Below, one piece after another: positions 1 through 10,177 of a stretch of DNA of 64,000 nt. Below the pieces are notes generated by a model. That model ran no database searches. It was not told where the DNA came from and was given only the letters and a program-made list of their open reading frames with translations. Made by a program: the position numbers and the translations under genes. This DNA comes from Kalaharituber pfeilii (taxonomy: Eukaryota; Ascomycota; Pezizomycetes; Pezizales; Pezizaceae): contig WHUZ01000080.1 of the NCBI GenBank assembly GCA_015179045.1, forward strand, positions 237,279 to 301,278. Direction: 5' to 3'. Each line of letters begins with the position of its first letter. Position 1 is the stretch's first letter.

Positions 1-226
1 ATGTACGTTTATTGTAAATTGGGATGCACACATCGCCTACGTTGAATTAACCCGCGGAGTGGTAGTGAGCGAGTATTAGGAAATAACAGAGTTATCAACA
101 ATCCTCGCTGTGCGTGCGGCACACATAGTAAAAGTAGTCTCATCACCAAAAAATGTTTCGACCATTTTCAGCATTAGGAAATGAGTGGGGGGTAAGAAAT
201 ATAAATTACCACAGAGACCTCTGTTT

Positions 227-281
227 ACCTCGCCATAGCCCCCAGGGCGGCACGCGAGTAATGATATAAAAAAACAAAAAA
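227..281 (+). mobile_element. LINE-B 3' tail, tail-only insertion
   Basis: A 55-bp insertion holds only the conserved LINE-B 3' end (TCGCCATAGCCC, then AGGGCGGC, GCGAG, TAATGATAT) plus an A-rich tail. It is flanked by an exact duplication GACCTCTGTTT at 216-226 and 282-292. This is the signature of target-primed reverse transcription with extreme 5' truncation. The same insertion is present in copy B, so it predates the segmental duplication. Confidence 0.9.
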
Positions 282-844
282 GACCTCTGTTTGCAGTTAC
301 GCAGTCCTCAACCCGCAGATAAACATCAAACATACCAGCATGATTCGAGGCAGCATAACAATATCTAATGTTCTTATCCGTGTCTTGCTGGCGCTAGGAT
401 GTTGCCGATGGCAACATGGGGAAGTCCCGCCACAGCGAACAGACTGCCTGCGGCATACAAGCAAAGGAAAAAGGCACACGGGGACGAATCTCGGGGGGCT
501 TCGGGGATTGTATTGAAAGGTCACGTGTGTCGAGTTTGAAAAAATCAGACGATGGTAAACACATCCGACTGGACTGGCGGTATTGCATTCATTGATAGAG
601 CAACGGACGGAGATGTATCCGCATGATATTGCTTGCGGGTTCAATAGGGATAGTTCAGACGAATAGAGGGTAGCAGGGAAAAGATACATTGCAATTGCTG
701 TTAACGTTTGAGAAAGTGAGCAGGTCCGCTGCATTAGACCACGAAGTTGGAGCCTGCACCCAGAGTGACATGAAACTTGCAAACAAAAAAACAAAGGAAA
801 AAAATAAAAAAGACGAACAAAAGATATCCACTCCAACTCAACTA

Positions 845-1757
845 TTAGTATTTCCAATCAGGCATTTTCGCAGCCTGCTTTCCCTTGCGTCCTCCCACGT
901 CCTTCCTACTTGCCGAAGTGCCCTCCTCAAGAGGTGTTGGCTCCACCTCCACAGGCACTCCCCATTCTATCCCCTCTGCCGGCGTACTTGGTCTCGATGG
1001 CACGGAGGATGGCGAACGCTGGCGCTGCAGCCGTGCAAGTTCCACCTCCAACCGCTTCAGCTCCAATTCCCGCTCCTGTTTTCTCTCTTCCCACTCCTTT
1101 TCCAGCTTCCATCTGTCCCACTCCCTCTGCAACCTTCTCTCTTCTGCTCTCTCCCTTCCCTCCTCTGCTTTCTCCTCCATCTTCACTTTCCCAAGCTGCG
1201 CCTCCAACTCCCGTTGCTGCTTTTGCAAAGCCAACTGATGCACGTGATCTCGCTGCCGGGTTTCGGCATGTCGCTCCCAAGCCCAAAATCGTATTTCCCG
1301 AGCCATAAACCAGAATCCAGCAGGAATAAATGCACCTATGAGAATCAGATGTGCTCTGCACGCCAAAAACGCCGCCAGTACATCTGCCGCTGCCGTCATG
1401 TGGCGGGAGATCAATATAGGGACCCCCGCTGCATTGAGAAACCTAGAGACCCCTGCAGATTAGCCACTAATTCTCGGAGAAGGGAAAGTTCGTCAACAAC
1501 TTGTGAGGCAAGAAGAGGGGGGTTGCGCACAAAAAAAGCAGGGTGAGCAGGAGGATCGCTACGCTAACAACAAAGAGGTTGAGCAGGGTGTCCTCCACAT
1601 GATCCCTCATGGGGAGCGAAGAAGCAGGTAGATTGGAGGTGTGAGGGTTCGATTTTAGGAGCGCCGATGATGAGCAGGACGGAAGACGAGGTTCCGGACC
1701 TGCCACTGGAGCGTGTACCCTGGGGTCCCCGGAGGAGGTAGTTGCAAGGGGATGCAC
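845..1757 (-). CDS. Membrane/coiled-coil protein, hypothetical, copy A
   Basis: Two open minus-strand stretches probably form the 3' exons of one gene. Stretch 1757-1467 encodes a strongly hydrophobic helix (around VVSVAILLLTLLFLCATPLF). Stretch 1414-845 encodes another hydrophobic segment (around ACRAHLILIGAFIPAGFWF), then a basic cluster, a long Glu/Arg/Lys-rich coiled coil of about 80 residues, and a polar tail ending KMPDWKY. I do not recognise a family. The join falls in 1415-1466. An intron with a GCTAAT branch-like motif just before CTGCAG is plausible but very short (about 45-55 bp), so the boundary is uncertain. The frame is kept in copy B (40954-41866). Likely location is a membrane with a cytosolic coiled coil; function is unknown. 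Confidence 0.5.
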
Positions 1758-1823
1758 AGCTGAACAAGGAAAGTACAGGCAATAGGCACATGCAGCGAAA
1801 GAATACTAAAGATAATTGTAGTA

Positions 1824-2502
1824 CTACTTCAGTATGAGTTGGTAAGAGGCGGATGAGCAAAAGGCGACGTGGCCACCAACATAGTTAACAAGAGCATGCC
1901 ATACGTAATCCTGAGCTTGGTCTCCCAAAGCCAATCCGATGCTTGGAAACTTTGGCTTAGCCGCGAAGCCAATTATCTCCGCAACCGGCAGGCCGTGAAA
2001 GTTTGTCATGAATTCGAAGGACTTAAGATCGAAGAGTCAGCAGAGGTTAAGCTCAGTTCATATATAGAAGAGAGAGAGCGCTGACCGATATCTATGGCCT
2101 TGGGCCAAAAGAAAACGAGGCATCCTGTCCGCTTTGGAATGTCAAAGTTTCACATCGCCAGAAGGCAGCCGCTTAGTGCTCAAGCCCGAACAAAGAAAGC
2201 GAGTGCTGCATTGATGATCACCTTAACTTTTCGTTGCCGAAAATGGGCTCTTCGTACTTTGGACAGGTACTGCCCTCCATCGCCGCACTTGAAATTGAAA
2301 CGCTTTCATTCCCGTTTGGCATTGAGCGAGAACCAAGTATGCTGCAAATACCATGTGAGTTTTCAAGTATTAGACATGCCCTTGTATATCTGGGGAACTC
2401 ATCCGTGCACGAGACGAGGCGGTGCAAGTGAATGTGGTTGAGTGAAGGTGCAGCTGTAGCCGTGCCAGCGACGGATGCTGGGGGAGGAGCCAACGTGTGC
2501 AC
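1824..2502 (-). other. Possible 5' exons of the coiled-coil gene
   Basis: Two further minus-strand open stretches, 2502-2218 and 2009-1824, precede the coiled-coil exons in the right order and stay open in copy B (42611-42327 and 42118-41933). The first starts with an ATG and the second has protein-like composition (Gly/Ala-rich, with GLALGDQAQDYVWHALVNY). They could be 5' exons of the same gene, but I could not define splice sites that join them in frame. Conservation between two young duplicates is weak evidence because the noncoding flanks are equally conserved. Confidence 0.25.
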
Positions 2503-2876
2503 GGAGTTGAAGAAGCGGAAGACTTGGCAGTCTCTCCAGGCGGAGACAGGAAATCCTCGCAGCTGAGGCGGCTGCCCAGGGAAGTAACAGGTTACTTCTA
2601 AGCCCGTCTGCTGCTACGCTGGCATTTCGACTACGACGCCTTGGCTACAATGGACTCACGAGAACAGAACGAACTCTGAAGGTGCTCACAAATGTCTTCC
2701 TCATTACGGGAGTCGCGGGTTAGTCGCAATGCCATGAGGAAGGTTGGGGGGACTCGCGCTCGAGGCGGAAAGACCTTCATGAGGCTTAAGAACACAAGCG
2801 TAGACATCTACGGCCATAGACTGAAGAAAACGAGGCATCCCGTCCGCTCTGCCATATCTAAACTTCAGATCGCCAA
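2090..2876 (+). repeat. Diverged direct repeat, about 75 bp, two copies
   Basis: Positions 2090-2165 and 2802-2876 share a pattern: ATCTA(T/C)GGCC, then GAAAACGAGGCATCC, GTCCGCT, and CAGATCGCCA or CACATCGCCA. Identity is about 75% by eye, with 0.7 kb between the copies. The same pair occurs in copy B. It is an old internal duplication of unknown origin. No gene is evident in 2510-3350. Confidence 0.55.
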
Positions 2877-3352
2877 CCTAGTACTACGGTGGGTGACCAC
2901 GTGGGAATCCTTGGTGCTGTAGTTTTTTTTTCTTTTTCGCTTTTCTGGACCCAAGATAGGATAAACAAACAAATTGCTCACCGCACGGAACGCAAAATTA
3001 CTGTGCGCGAGATGAGGCTCTGCCAAGCATTCAATTGCTGTGCATACACTGCGGCGTTATTCGGAAAGTCAGGTGACAGCGGTGCCGAGGGAAAATACCA
3101 TATACAGTAGTGCGAGGGAAACATTCTGGTTGCAACCAGACTATGCGGATGCAGCTTGACGTTCAATGCCGCGTGTGGGCAGTAGAACCAGACCAATCTC
3201 AATAAAGAGTTAAATATTATCTGCAGTTGAATTGCGGCGAGCTCTTCAATATAATTGCTTGGCATGCATTTCTTTTCATTGCGCCATACCAATCAGAGTG
3301 GTAACATACCCACCAAGCTGCAAATAATTCCAACTTGGTGTGTATGAAGGTA

Positions 3353-5223
3353 AAGTGCCCGAAGTGGTAACGATCTGCCCCCTGTAACGATCCATTCTCT
3401 GGCCACTCCTCGTCATACATTCCTCGCTCTACTACTTATTTTGGATATATTGCAACTATAGAAATTGCTTAACATTATACCAATTTGACATCGCTGAATC
3501 AGAATTTGCTATCATAATGAGAAAAAAATCAAAATTCCATTATTTACAACCAAATTCATTATTATTCACCTAATTTGAGCTCTCCCTGTATAGAGTATAG
3601 CTCAACATCCTCGAAATCAGGAAAATTATATAGAAAACTAGTAATTCTCATCTATCTAGGGCCGGTCTTTTTATTAAAAGTCAATATTGCATATACAGAT
3701 CATGTGGGATGCAATGCACCTTCAATTGTATAGAAGTAGTTCATATTCGTGAGCTAATCTCTATACCTTGATCTGACCTTCAGTGTTCCTAGACTCCTCA
3801 AGTGATTCAGGACTACTGGGACTTGAAGTTGTAGTAGTTGAAGCACTAGGGGTGGTAACAGTAACTCCTTCTGAGGTGCCAGGTATGACAGAAGAGACCT
3901 ATGGCTCAAATCTGCTATTGGAACCTTCTTCTACCCACCCCCCCTTCTAGTATTCAGACCCTCCTATCTCATGAACTAAAGATCTTTCCCAGCCCCAGCC
4001 TTGCATATGAGTTCCTCTATGGTATCTTTTTGTAACTTGTTCAGCTGCAGCCATCTCTCTCTATTTTCGTTCTTCTTTTGCCTTGCTGTCATGGGTCACC
4101 TCGGGTGGCCGATGGAGCGTATATGTGACGTATGCGAAATGCAACAGCAAATATATGGGATGCAGGTGCGTATTGCTAAATGAGCTATGCAGAGGACTAG
4201 TAAACGTCACTAGTCAAGTGTTTTTTCACTGATCTGGTGGGATGCGGTTCTCTACCCAAGACGCCCAAGACGTTATATTCACTCACTTCCTCCTAAGCCG
4301 CCTCGAGCTGAAGTTAAAGCAATACTGGAAATAGAAGGAAAAAAATAGTAGGAGATGTCGAAAAGGAAACAGAGAGTACCAGCGAAGGTCAGAAAGGAGG
4401 AAGAGAAACTTCAGAAGGTGCGAAAATAGTTTAGGATAAGAAAGAAGCCGCTGATATGCAAAGTAGTTAGCAGCGATGGATCGAGAAAGTAAGGCAAAAG
4501 AGGAACGAAAATAGAGAGAGATGGCTGCAGCTGAACAAGTTACAAAAAGATACCATAGAGGAACTCATATGCAAGGCTGGGGCTGGGAAAGATCTTTAGT
4601 TCATGAGATAGGAGGGTCTGAATACTAGAAGGGGGGGTGGGTAGAAGAAGGTTCCAATAGCAGATTTGAGCCATAGGTCTCTTCTGTCATACCTGGCACC
4701 TCAGAAGGAGTTACTGTTACCACCCCTAGTGCTTCAACTACTACAACTTCAAGTCCCAGTAGTCCTGAATCACTTGAGGAGTCTAGGAACACTGAAGGTC
4801 AGATCAAGGTATAGAGATTAGCTCACGAATATAAACTACTTCTATACAATTGAAGGTGCATTGCATCCCACATGATCTGTATATGCAATATTGACTTTTA
4901 ATAAAAAGACCGGCCCTAGATAGATGAGAATTACTAGTTTTCTATATAATTTTTCTGATTTCGAGAATGTTGAGCTATACTATATACAGGGAGGACTCAA
5001 CTTAGGTAAATAATGATAAATTTAGTTGTAAATATTGGAATTTTGATTTTTTCCTCATTATAATAGCAAATTCTGATTCAGTGATGTCAAATTGGTATAA
5101 TGTTAAGCAATTTCTATAGTTGCAATATATCCAAAATAAGTAGTAGAGCGAGGAATGCATGACGAGGAGTGCCCAGAGAGTGGATCGTTACAGGGGGGCA
5201 GATCGTTACCATATCGGGCACGC
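3353..5223. mobile_element. Foldback (long-inverted-repeat) DNA element 1
   Basis: The 1.87-kb element is almost entirely a palindrome. Its left arm, about 3353-4086, pairs with its right arm, about 4489-5223, leaving a loop of about 0.4 kb. The tips read GTGCCCGA..TGGTAACGATC, with a second GTAACGATC motif just inside. It is flanked by TA on both sides (3351-3352 and 5224-5225), and copy B has the unfilled site at about 43414 (CA instead of TA). TA duplication with inner repeats in the terminal repeat fits the Tc1/mariner-pogo superfamily. It has no transposase ORF, so it is non-autonomous. It inserted after the segmental duplication, or was lost cleanly from B. Confidence 0.85.
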
Positions 5224-5473
5224 TAGAGGTTTCATTGATGCATTCATCCTGGAAACTGGCGACATGCAACATATTGTATTGACACCGCGTTTCAACTCGA
5301 ATGCAGGGCTGTTCTTACACCAGAGAGGCTGCCAAGAGGTGCAAAGGCCCAGTTGCTGACGGGTCAAGTTTCGGAAACGTGTTGAAACACAACCATGGTG
5401 GCTCAAGTCTCCCACGAAGCAACCGCACAGTGTGGAGTAAATTAGTCAGCCACTAAGCGGTCAAGATTGGCGC

Positions 5474-5641
5474 TGTGGCGGCGCGTGCAAGCATGTTACC
5501 GGAAGCAGGCTGATTGCCGAAACCGGGAAGTGGGGGGTAGGTCATGTATGTATGAGAGGGGGGACGCACGAGAGATTCTGAGAAAATCAACCTACACTGA
5601 ATAATACAAAATTTCTTGTTAACGAAGAAAACCCTTCCACA
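5474..5641 (+). repeat. 5' LTR of the Ty3/gypsy element
   Basis: 168 bp, beginning TGTGGCGGCG and ending CCCTTCCACA, matching 12711-12878 except for one base. It starts with TG and ends with CA and is preceded by the GCGC target copy. A primer-binding site could not be assigned confidently in the sequence after 5641. Confidence 0.93.
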
Positions 5642-5749
5642 GATTTGGCGGTCCTAGGAAGGCTTCTTCAAGACAAGAAACAGGGTAGGATAACAGCGTC
5701 GAATACCTTCGATTTCGATTTCGTTTCGGTTGAGCCTTTTGATCCCTGA

Positions 5750-7189
5750 TCTGATTACTCTGAAACTGCAACCCTGGAAAGTCCAAGGCAGCGTGAAGCT
5801 CTCAAACTATTTGAACAGGCAGTTCAAAGGAGAGATAAGATATTGGAACGAGAATATAGGACTAAGCAACCTCTAGAGTGGAAAGACTATAGGATCACTG
5901 GTAATCCATCCCAGCTACAGAGTGAAGCTAATAGTAGTCAAAATAATTATAGTTCCCAAATTCAACAAAGTCAAGATAAAACTACTAATTCAACTAATAT
6001 CTCTCACATGAAACCTGAACCGATGGAGAGAGGATCTACATCTAATCCTACCAATATGATTCGTCAAAATGATTCTCCAAGTACTGGTAATATGGGATAT
6101 ATGATGGAGTTGGCTAAACCAGAGAAGTTTGGTGGAAACCCAGGTGAATCAGTTACTGACTTTGTTGAGTCGGTAGAAGCATATTTTTCACTCATGGAAG
6201 GAAGTATAGGAATGGAAGGTAATACTGCTTATTTGGAAAGAACAAAGCTGACTATATTAAAAAACCTACTTGAAGGGAAGGCTAAGCAGTGGTGGACTGA
6301 ACTTCCTACTACAGCAAGGAATACAGTAGAAGCTGCTCTTGCATCAATAAAACGTCGATTTCCAGTGAGAAGAACAAGGGCATCTAATGAACTCACTAAG
6401 GCATGGAATGAAATGCAGCACCTAAACCAAGGACACCTTTCTGATGAAGAGTATATTGAAAAGACATATGAACTAAATGCTATCCTAGGAAATCAACATG
6501 ATGAGACTCTAAGAACTAATTTTTTAGCAGGTATTGCTAATAGTATGGTGCGAATAGCTGTTAGCTCTACGTTGGAAGATGACTGTACCTTAGAGGAAGC
6601 TATTAGTGCTTTTCAGAAAAGTATTAAAGGTAGAAGAGGACAAGACATGATAAAGACACCATCTCAAGAAAAGGATAGTCAGCTGGGAAGTGAGACAGAT
6701 GGTATGGACTCATACAACTTGAAGGAGCTTATAAAATCACAGGAGCGAATGGAAAGAATGGCATCAATGATGATGGAAACTGTACAAGAATTAAAGAATG
6801 GAGGAAACTATAGAGGTAGACAGATGGGACCAGTTGGGCTCCAAGGATGGCAACAGAATAGAGATGAAAATAAAACTTGTACTCGATGTGGAGGAAAGGG
6901 GCACTTATCTTACTCATGCAATGGTAACCCCTTACCTGAAGAAGAACAAGCTAAATTGCGAAATATTATCTCTAGAAATGCAGAACTTAGACGAGAGAGG
7001 ATGGGACAGATAGGAGGACAATTTGGAGCCAATAGTAGGCAAACGGGAGGATTACCTATGAGTGGTGTACAACCTCCTTCAGTACCAATAGCTGCAGCAG
7101 CAGCAGCAGTTAGCTATTACCATGACTCAAAGGAGGCTAGAAGAAGGAAGTGGAAGAATGGAGGCAAATATGATAGAAATAATGGATAA
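5750..7189 (+). CDS. Ty3/gypsy Gag polyprotein
   Basis: The open frame runs from just after a TGA at 5747-5749 to 7189. The most upstream start in this frame is a TTG near 5843, so the true start is unclear. Upstream of the TGA the same frame is open back towards the LTR without an ATG, so a disabled or recoded start is possible. The middle holds a retrotransposon Gag core (around AKPEKFGGNPGESVTDF and LEGKAKQWWTELP). Near the C-terminus is a CCHC zinc knuckle, CTRCGGKGHLSYSC (C-x2-C-x4-H-x4-C). A GCA run encodes six alanines near 7095. Gag packages element RNA in cytoplasmic particles. The frame overlaps the protease frame by 68 bp, suggesting programmed frameshifting. Confidence 0.85.
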   Translation, partial: SDYSETATLESPRQREALKLFEQAVQRRDKILEREYRTKQPLEWKDYRITGNPSQLQSEANSSQNNYSSQIQQSQDKTTNSTNISHMKPEPMERGSTSNPTNMIRQNDSPSTGNMGYMMELAKPEKFGGNPGESVTDFVESVEAYFSLMEGSIGMEGNTAYLERTKLTILKNLLEGKAKQWWTELPTTARNTVEAALASIKRRFPVRRTRASNELTKAWNEMQHLNQGHLSDEEYIEKTYELNAILGNQHDETLRTNFLAGIANSMVRIAVSSTLEDDCTLEEAISAFQKSIKGRRGQDMIKTPSQEKDSQLGSETDGMDSYNLKELIKSQERMERMASMMMETVQELKNGGNYRGRQMGPVGLQGWQQNRDENKTCTRCGGKGHLSYSCNGNPLPEEEQAKLRNIISRNAELRRERMGQIGGQFGANSRQTGGLPMSGVQPPSVPIAAAAAAVSYYHDSKEARRRKWKNGGKYDRNNG

Positions 7190-8381
7190 TAGAGAAAAAT
7201 TGGTAAGTATGATCGATAGACTGACACTTGAAGAGAAAGCACAGCTGTTAGCCATGGTGGATAAACGACCAAGAGTGGAAGAGATAAGTGATGAAGAAGC
7301 CGGTCCAAATAGAAGAAGACAAAGAGTTGAGAGTCCAGAAAAGGAAAACCACTTTTCTCAAGTACTGAGACCGGGAGATCAAGTCCAACTGCCAGAAGGA
7401 AGACCTTTTATACCTGATCCTAGATATGAAAGACAATCTGAAAACATTAGAGAAGAAAAAGGAAAGGGGAAGAAGAACTTAAAGAGACTGGGAGAACGAA
7501 AGTCAATTAGGATGATGGAAGGACAAATGAGGTGGAATCCTGTAGATGCATTGAGGAGTACCTTGGTACAAGGATTGAATTGGGGAAACTTGATTGATAT
7601 TGCTCCTTCAGTACGATCTAAGGTAGCAAATGGTATGGGAATTGAACGGAAGAAGAAAGTGACAACAATCAATATGCTGGATATGGGTATAGTGGGAGAA
7701 ACTAAATCAAGCAAGCGAGTACCGATTCCAGAACCTAAGGGAGCAATTGTGAATTTCCATACTCAAGGAACTATGGTAAAGGAAACCGATAATGAGATAA
7801 TAGTTCAAGTACTATTATCTCAAATACTGATAGATGGAGGATCTGTGGTCAACCTGATGTCATACTCAGTTATGAAGCAGTCCGGACTGGACTTGCAAGT
7901 CAATAATGACATTATTATAAAAACAGCAACAGGAGAGCTAAGAGAAGTTGTTGGGTGTGTGGAGTTTAATATTGATATTGCAGGAGTTCTAGCAACAGTA
8001 AAGGTATATGTGGTAGATTTTAATCTATCATATACACTATTATTGGGAAGAAGATGGTTACAACAGGTACGAGCAAAAGGAGACTATGAGACACATACCT
8101 ACGTGATATTTGATATGGAAGGACAAGCTCACCAAGTTCCTATGGTGACCGGCAAACCAACAGTAACAATTCCCGAAGTACTGGTGAATCCATCCAAAAG
8201 GAGAAGTGAAAGTACTCTGACAGACGAAGAGTATGAAGAGTTAGTTATGGGCCAAGAAGCAATACATGCAGTACTGAATGAGATTATTGAGGGAGCTGAA
8301 TATGAAGAAAGAGAGTGGTATGAGAGTAACGATAATGATGAAAGTGAAGATGACTATGAGAAGGGAAACGAGAGAGGGTAA
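7122..8381 (+). CDS. Ty3/gypsy aspartyl protease region
   Basis: This ORF overlaps the end of gag in another frame, the usual Gag-Pol arrangement. Residues about 235-330 look like a retropepsin: LIDGGSVVNLMSYSVM supplies the active-site Asp (D-G-G-S in place of D-T/S-G-A), and SYTLLLGRRWL is the C-terminal flap/hydrophobic-Gly block. The first half is Lys/Glu-rich linker. The C-terminus is highly acidic (NDNDESEDDYEKGNE) before the stop. Expected role: cleavage of the Gag and Pol polyproteins in the particle. It is separated from the RT frame by a frame change near 8381-8396. Confidence 0.75.
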   Translation: MTQRRLEEGSGRMEANMIEIMDNREKLVSMIDRLTLEEKAQLLAMVDKRPRVEEISDEEAGPNRRRQRVESPEKENHFSQVLRPGDQVQLPEGRPFIPDPRYERQSENIREEKGKGKKNLKRLGERKSIRMMEGQMRWNPVDALRSTLVQGLNWGNLIDIAPSVRSKVANGMGIERKKKVTTINMLDMGIVGETKSSKRVPIPEPKGAIVNFHTQGTMVKETDNEIIVQVLLSQILIDGGSVVNLMSYSVMKQSGLDLQVNNDIIIKTATGELREVVGCVEFNIDIAGVLATVKVYVVDFNLSYTLLLGRRWLQQVRAKGDYETHTYVIFDMEGQAHQVPMVTGKPTVTIPEVLVNPSKRRSESTLTDEEYEELVMGQEAIHAVLNEIIEGAEYEEREWYESNDNDESEDDYEKGNERG

Positions 8382-8395
8382 TCAATGAAGGCCAA

Positions 8396-10177
8396 TTGAG
8401 TACCCAGAGAAGGATAGGCCTCAAAGAAAAGAATAAAAAGGAGAATATCGAGGAGTGGGAGGGAGTATATGAAGTAGTGGTAGTTGGAGAAAAGAGTGGG
8501 AACTGTATGATTTCTGATGAACGAAAATGCCGAGTCATGAGGGGAGACTGTATTTGTTGTTTGGGAGGAAGTTGCTTCAATCTAGGGCATGTGGGGGAGT
8601 GTGAGTGTTGGTGTAGAAAAGGAGAAAGAAAATGGGATATAGAAGAACCAGCTTTGGAGATTGCAAAGGAGTTTAAAAGAGAGTATGTGAAGCAAGAGAG
8701 GAAATGGAGAGCTAGGAAATGGAATAAGGAAGAGGAAGATTCAAGTTGGTTGAAAGAAATAAAATCAGAGGAAGAAGAAGCTAGCAGAGTGAGAGATGAA
8801 GACAGCAGAGATTGCCGCCGATTCTATGCAAAAGGGAGTGGGTATATTATTGAAGAAAAAAGTTGCCTTAGAAGGGAGTGTGAAAGATGCAAGTGGAGTT
8901 GGGGAGACAGGGAAGAGTTGTTTATACCCTTGCATAAACAACTGAGATGGACAAGAGAGTTTTTTGAAGGAGTGAACAAGGTTTGTACCAACTGGAAAAA
9001 GTCAGTGCCGGTGGTGGAAATGGTTACAGCTGTGAACGAAGAAGAAGATATATTTGGGTGGAAGGAGAGAGGTTTTCCAGTGAAAAGAAGGCCCCAAGAG
9101 TTTCGACGAGAAGTGGACTCATCTAATCAAGAGATAATTGAGGAGTGGTTTGAGAAATGTGAAGTGAAAATCGGATCCCACTTGATGCCTGAGGAGGCAA
9201 GATATGCAAAACGAATACTCTATACCTGGAGAGATCTGTTTGTTACCAGCCAAAGTGAAATGCCAAAAACAGACCTGGTAATTCACTCCATACCAACATA
9301 CTGGGGAGCAAAACCACACCGGGCAAAGAGTCGAATCTGGACAGAAGAAGAGGCCAAATGGCAGCAGGAAAATATACCGAAACTGGAGAAAGCTGGGGTG
9401 ATTATGAGATGTGAATCACCATGGTCAGCAAAGACAACTCTGGTTAAGAAGAAAGAAGACCCATTGAGGGTATCTGGAGAAGGGGTTCCAGCCATGAGAA
9501 TGGTACATACCTATTGCCAATTGAACCGAGCAACTATTAAGTCAAACTATCCAACAAAAAACATGGAAGATTTGTTCAATCTCCTGGGAAAGAGAACTCG
9601 CCGGTACTTCAGCCAAAGTGATGCATTGAATGGATTTTATGCAATTGAAATGTATCCACCTCATGCTTATAAAACAGCATTCTCCTGTGCCTTGGGTCAG
9701 TATTGTTATACTCGAATGGGGCAAGGACTGACAGGTGCCCCTCACACTTATACAAAAATGAAAGATATAGCCTTTGGTCCAATTCCTCTGCCTGATGAAG
9801 AACCTGGGTTATGGGGAATCACTTGGGACAGAGAAGGCCAAGAGAGATCATTTGGGTATTTTGTTGATGACGACCTCTGCTCTACTGACCTATTTATGGT
9901 TATGGTGAGACTATTGCATGAAGAATATTTTCCAAGAGTATCTTGGGCATACCTGACACTTAAGGCATCAAAAACGGGCTTCTTCCTGCCAGAGATAGGC
10001 CCACTTGGACAACGAATGGGAGTTGATTCAGATGGACATTGTGTGCGGACGCCTGCAAGGAAGAAAATGGATTTTATTCTTGAATTTCCCATCCCATCAA
10101 CATGGCAAGAGTTGGAATCATTTATATACATGGTGACATACCTAAAGAACTTTGTCCAGGAAGAAGTGACCATATAA
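8396..10177 (+). CDS. Ty3/gypsy reverse transcriptase domain
   Basis: The first open codon is TTG at 8396, so the protein is probably made by readthrough or frameshift from the protease frame. The N-terminal third is Cys/Glu-rich (CCLGGSCFNLGHVGECECWC) and unrecognised. The RT core follows: a block with SPWSAKTTLVKKK, then RYFSQSDALNGFYAIE, GQGLTGAPHTY and the catalytic YFVDDDL (variant of YxDD). A charged insertion (around LPDEEPGLWGITWDREG) sits just before the catalytic motif. The frame breaks near 10155 within the sequence that should lead into the RNase H tether; coding resumes in another frame. Confidence 0.8.
   Translation: MSTQRRIGLKEKNKKENIEEWEGVYEVVVVGEKSGNCMISDERKCRVMRGDCICCLGGSCFNLGHVGECECWCRKGERKWDIEEPALEIAKEFKREYVKQERKWRARKWNKEEEDSSWLKEIKSEEEEASRVRDEDSRDCRRFYAKGSGYIIEEKSCLRRECERCKWSWGDREELFIPLHKQLRWTREFFEGVNKVCTNWKKSVPVVEMVTAVNEEEDIFGWKERGFPVKRRPQEFRREVDSSNQEIIEEWFEKCEVKIGSHLMPEEARYAKRILYTWRDLFVTSQSEMPKTDLVIHSIPTYWGAKPHRAKSRIWTEEEAKWQQENIPKLEKAGVIMRCESPWSAKTTLVKKKEDPLRVSGEGVPAMRMVHTYCQLNRATIKSNYPTKNMEDLFNLLGKRTRRYFSQSDALNGFYAIEMYPPHAYKTAFSCALGQYCYTRMGQGLTGAPHTYTKMKDIAFGPIPLPDEEPGLWGITWDREGQERSFGYFVDDDLCSTDLFMVMVRLLHEEYFPRVSWAYLTLKASKTGFFLPEIGPLGQRMGVDSDGHCVRTPARKKMDFILEFPIPSTWQELESFIYMVTYLKNFVQEEVTI

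Noticed and set aside
885..1546. Plus-strand Leu/Pro/Ser-rich ORFs overlapping the coiled-coil gene
   Set aside because: Their composition is that expected from the complement of a Glu/Arg-rich coiled coil. The minus-strand protein is the credible one.
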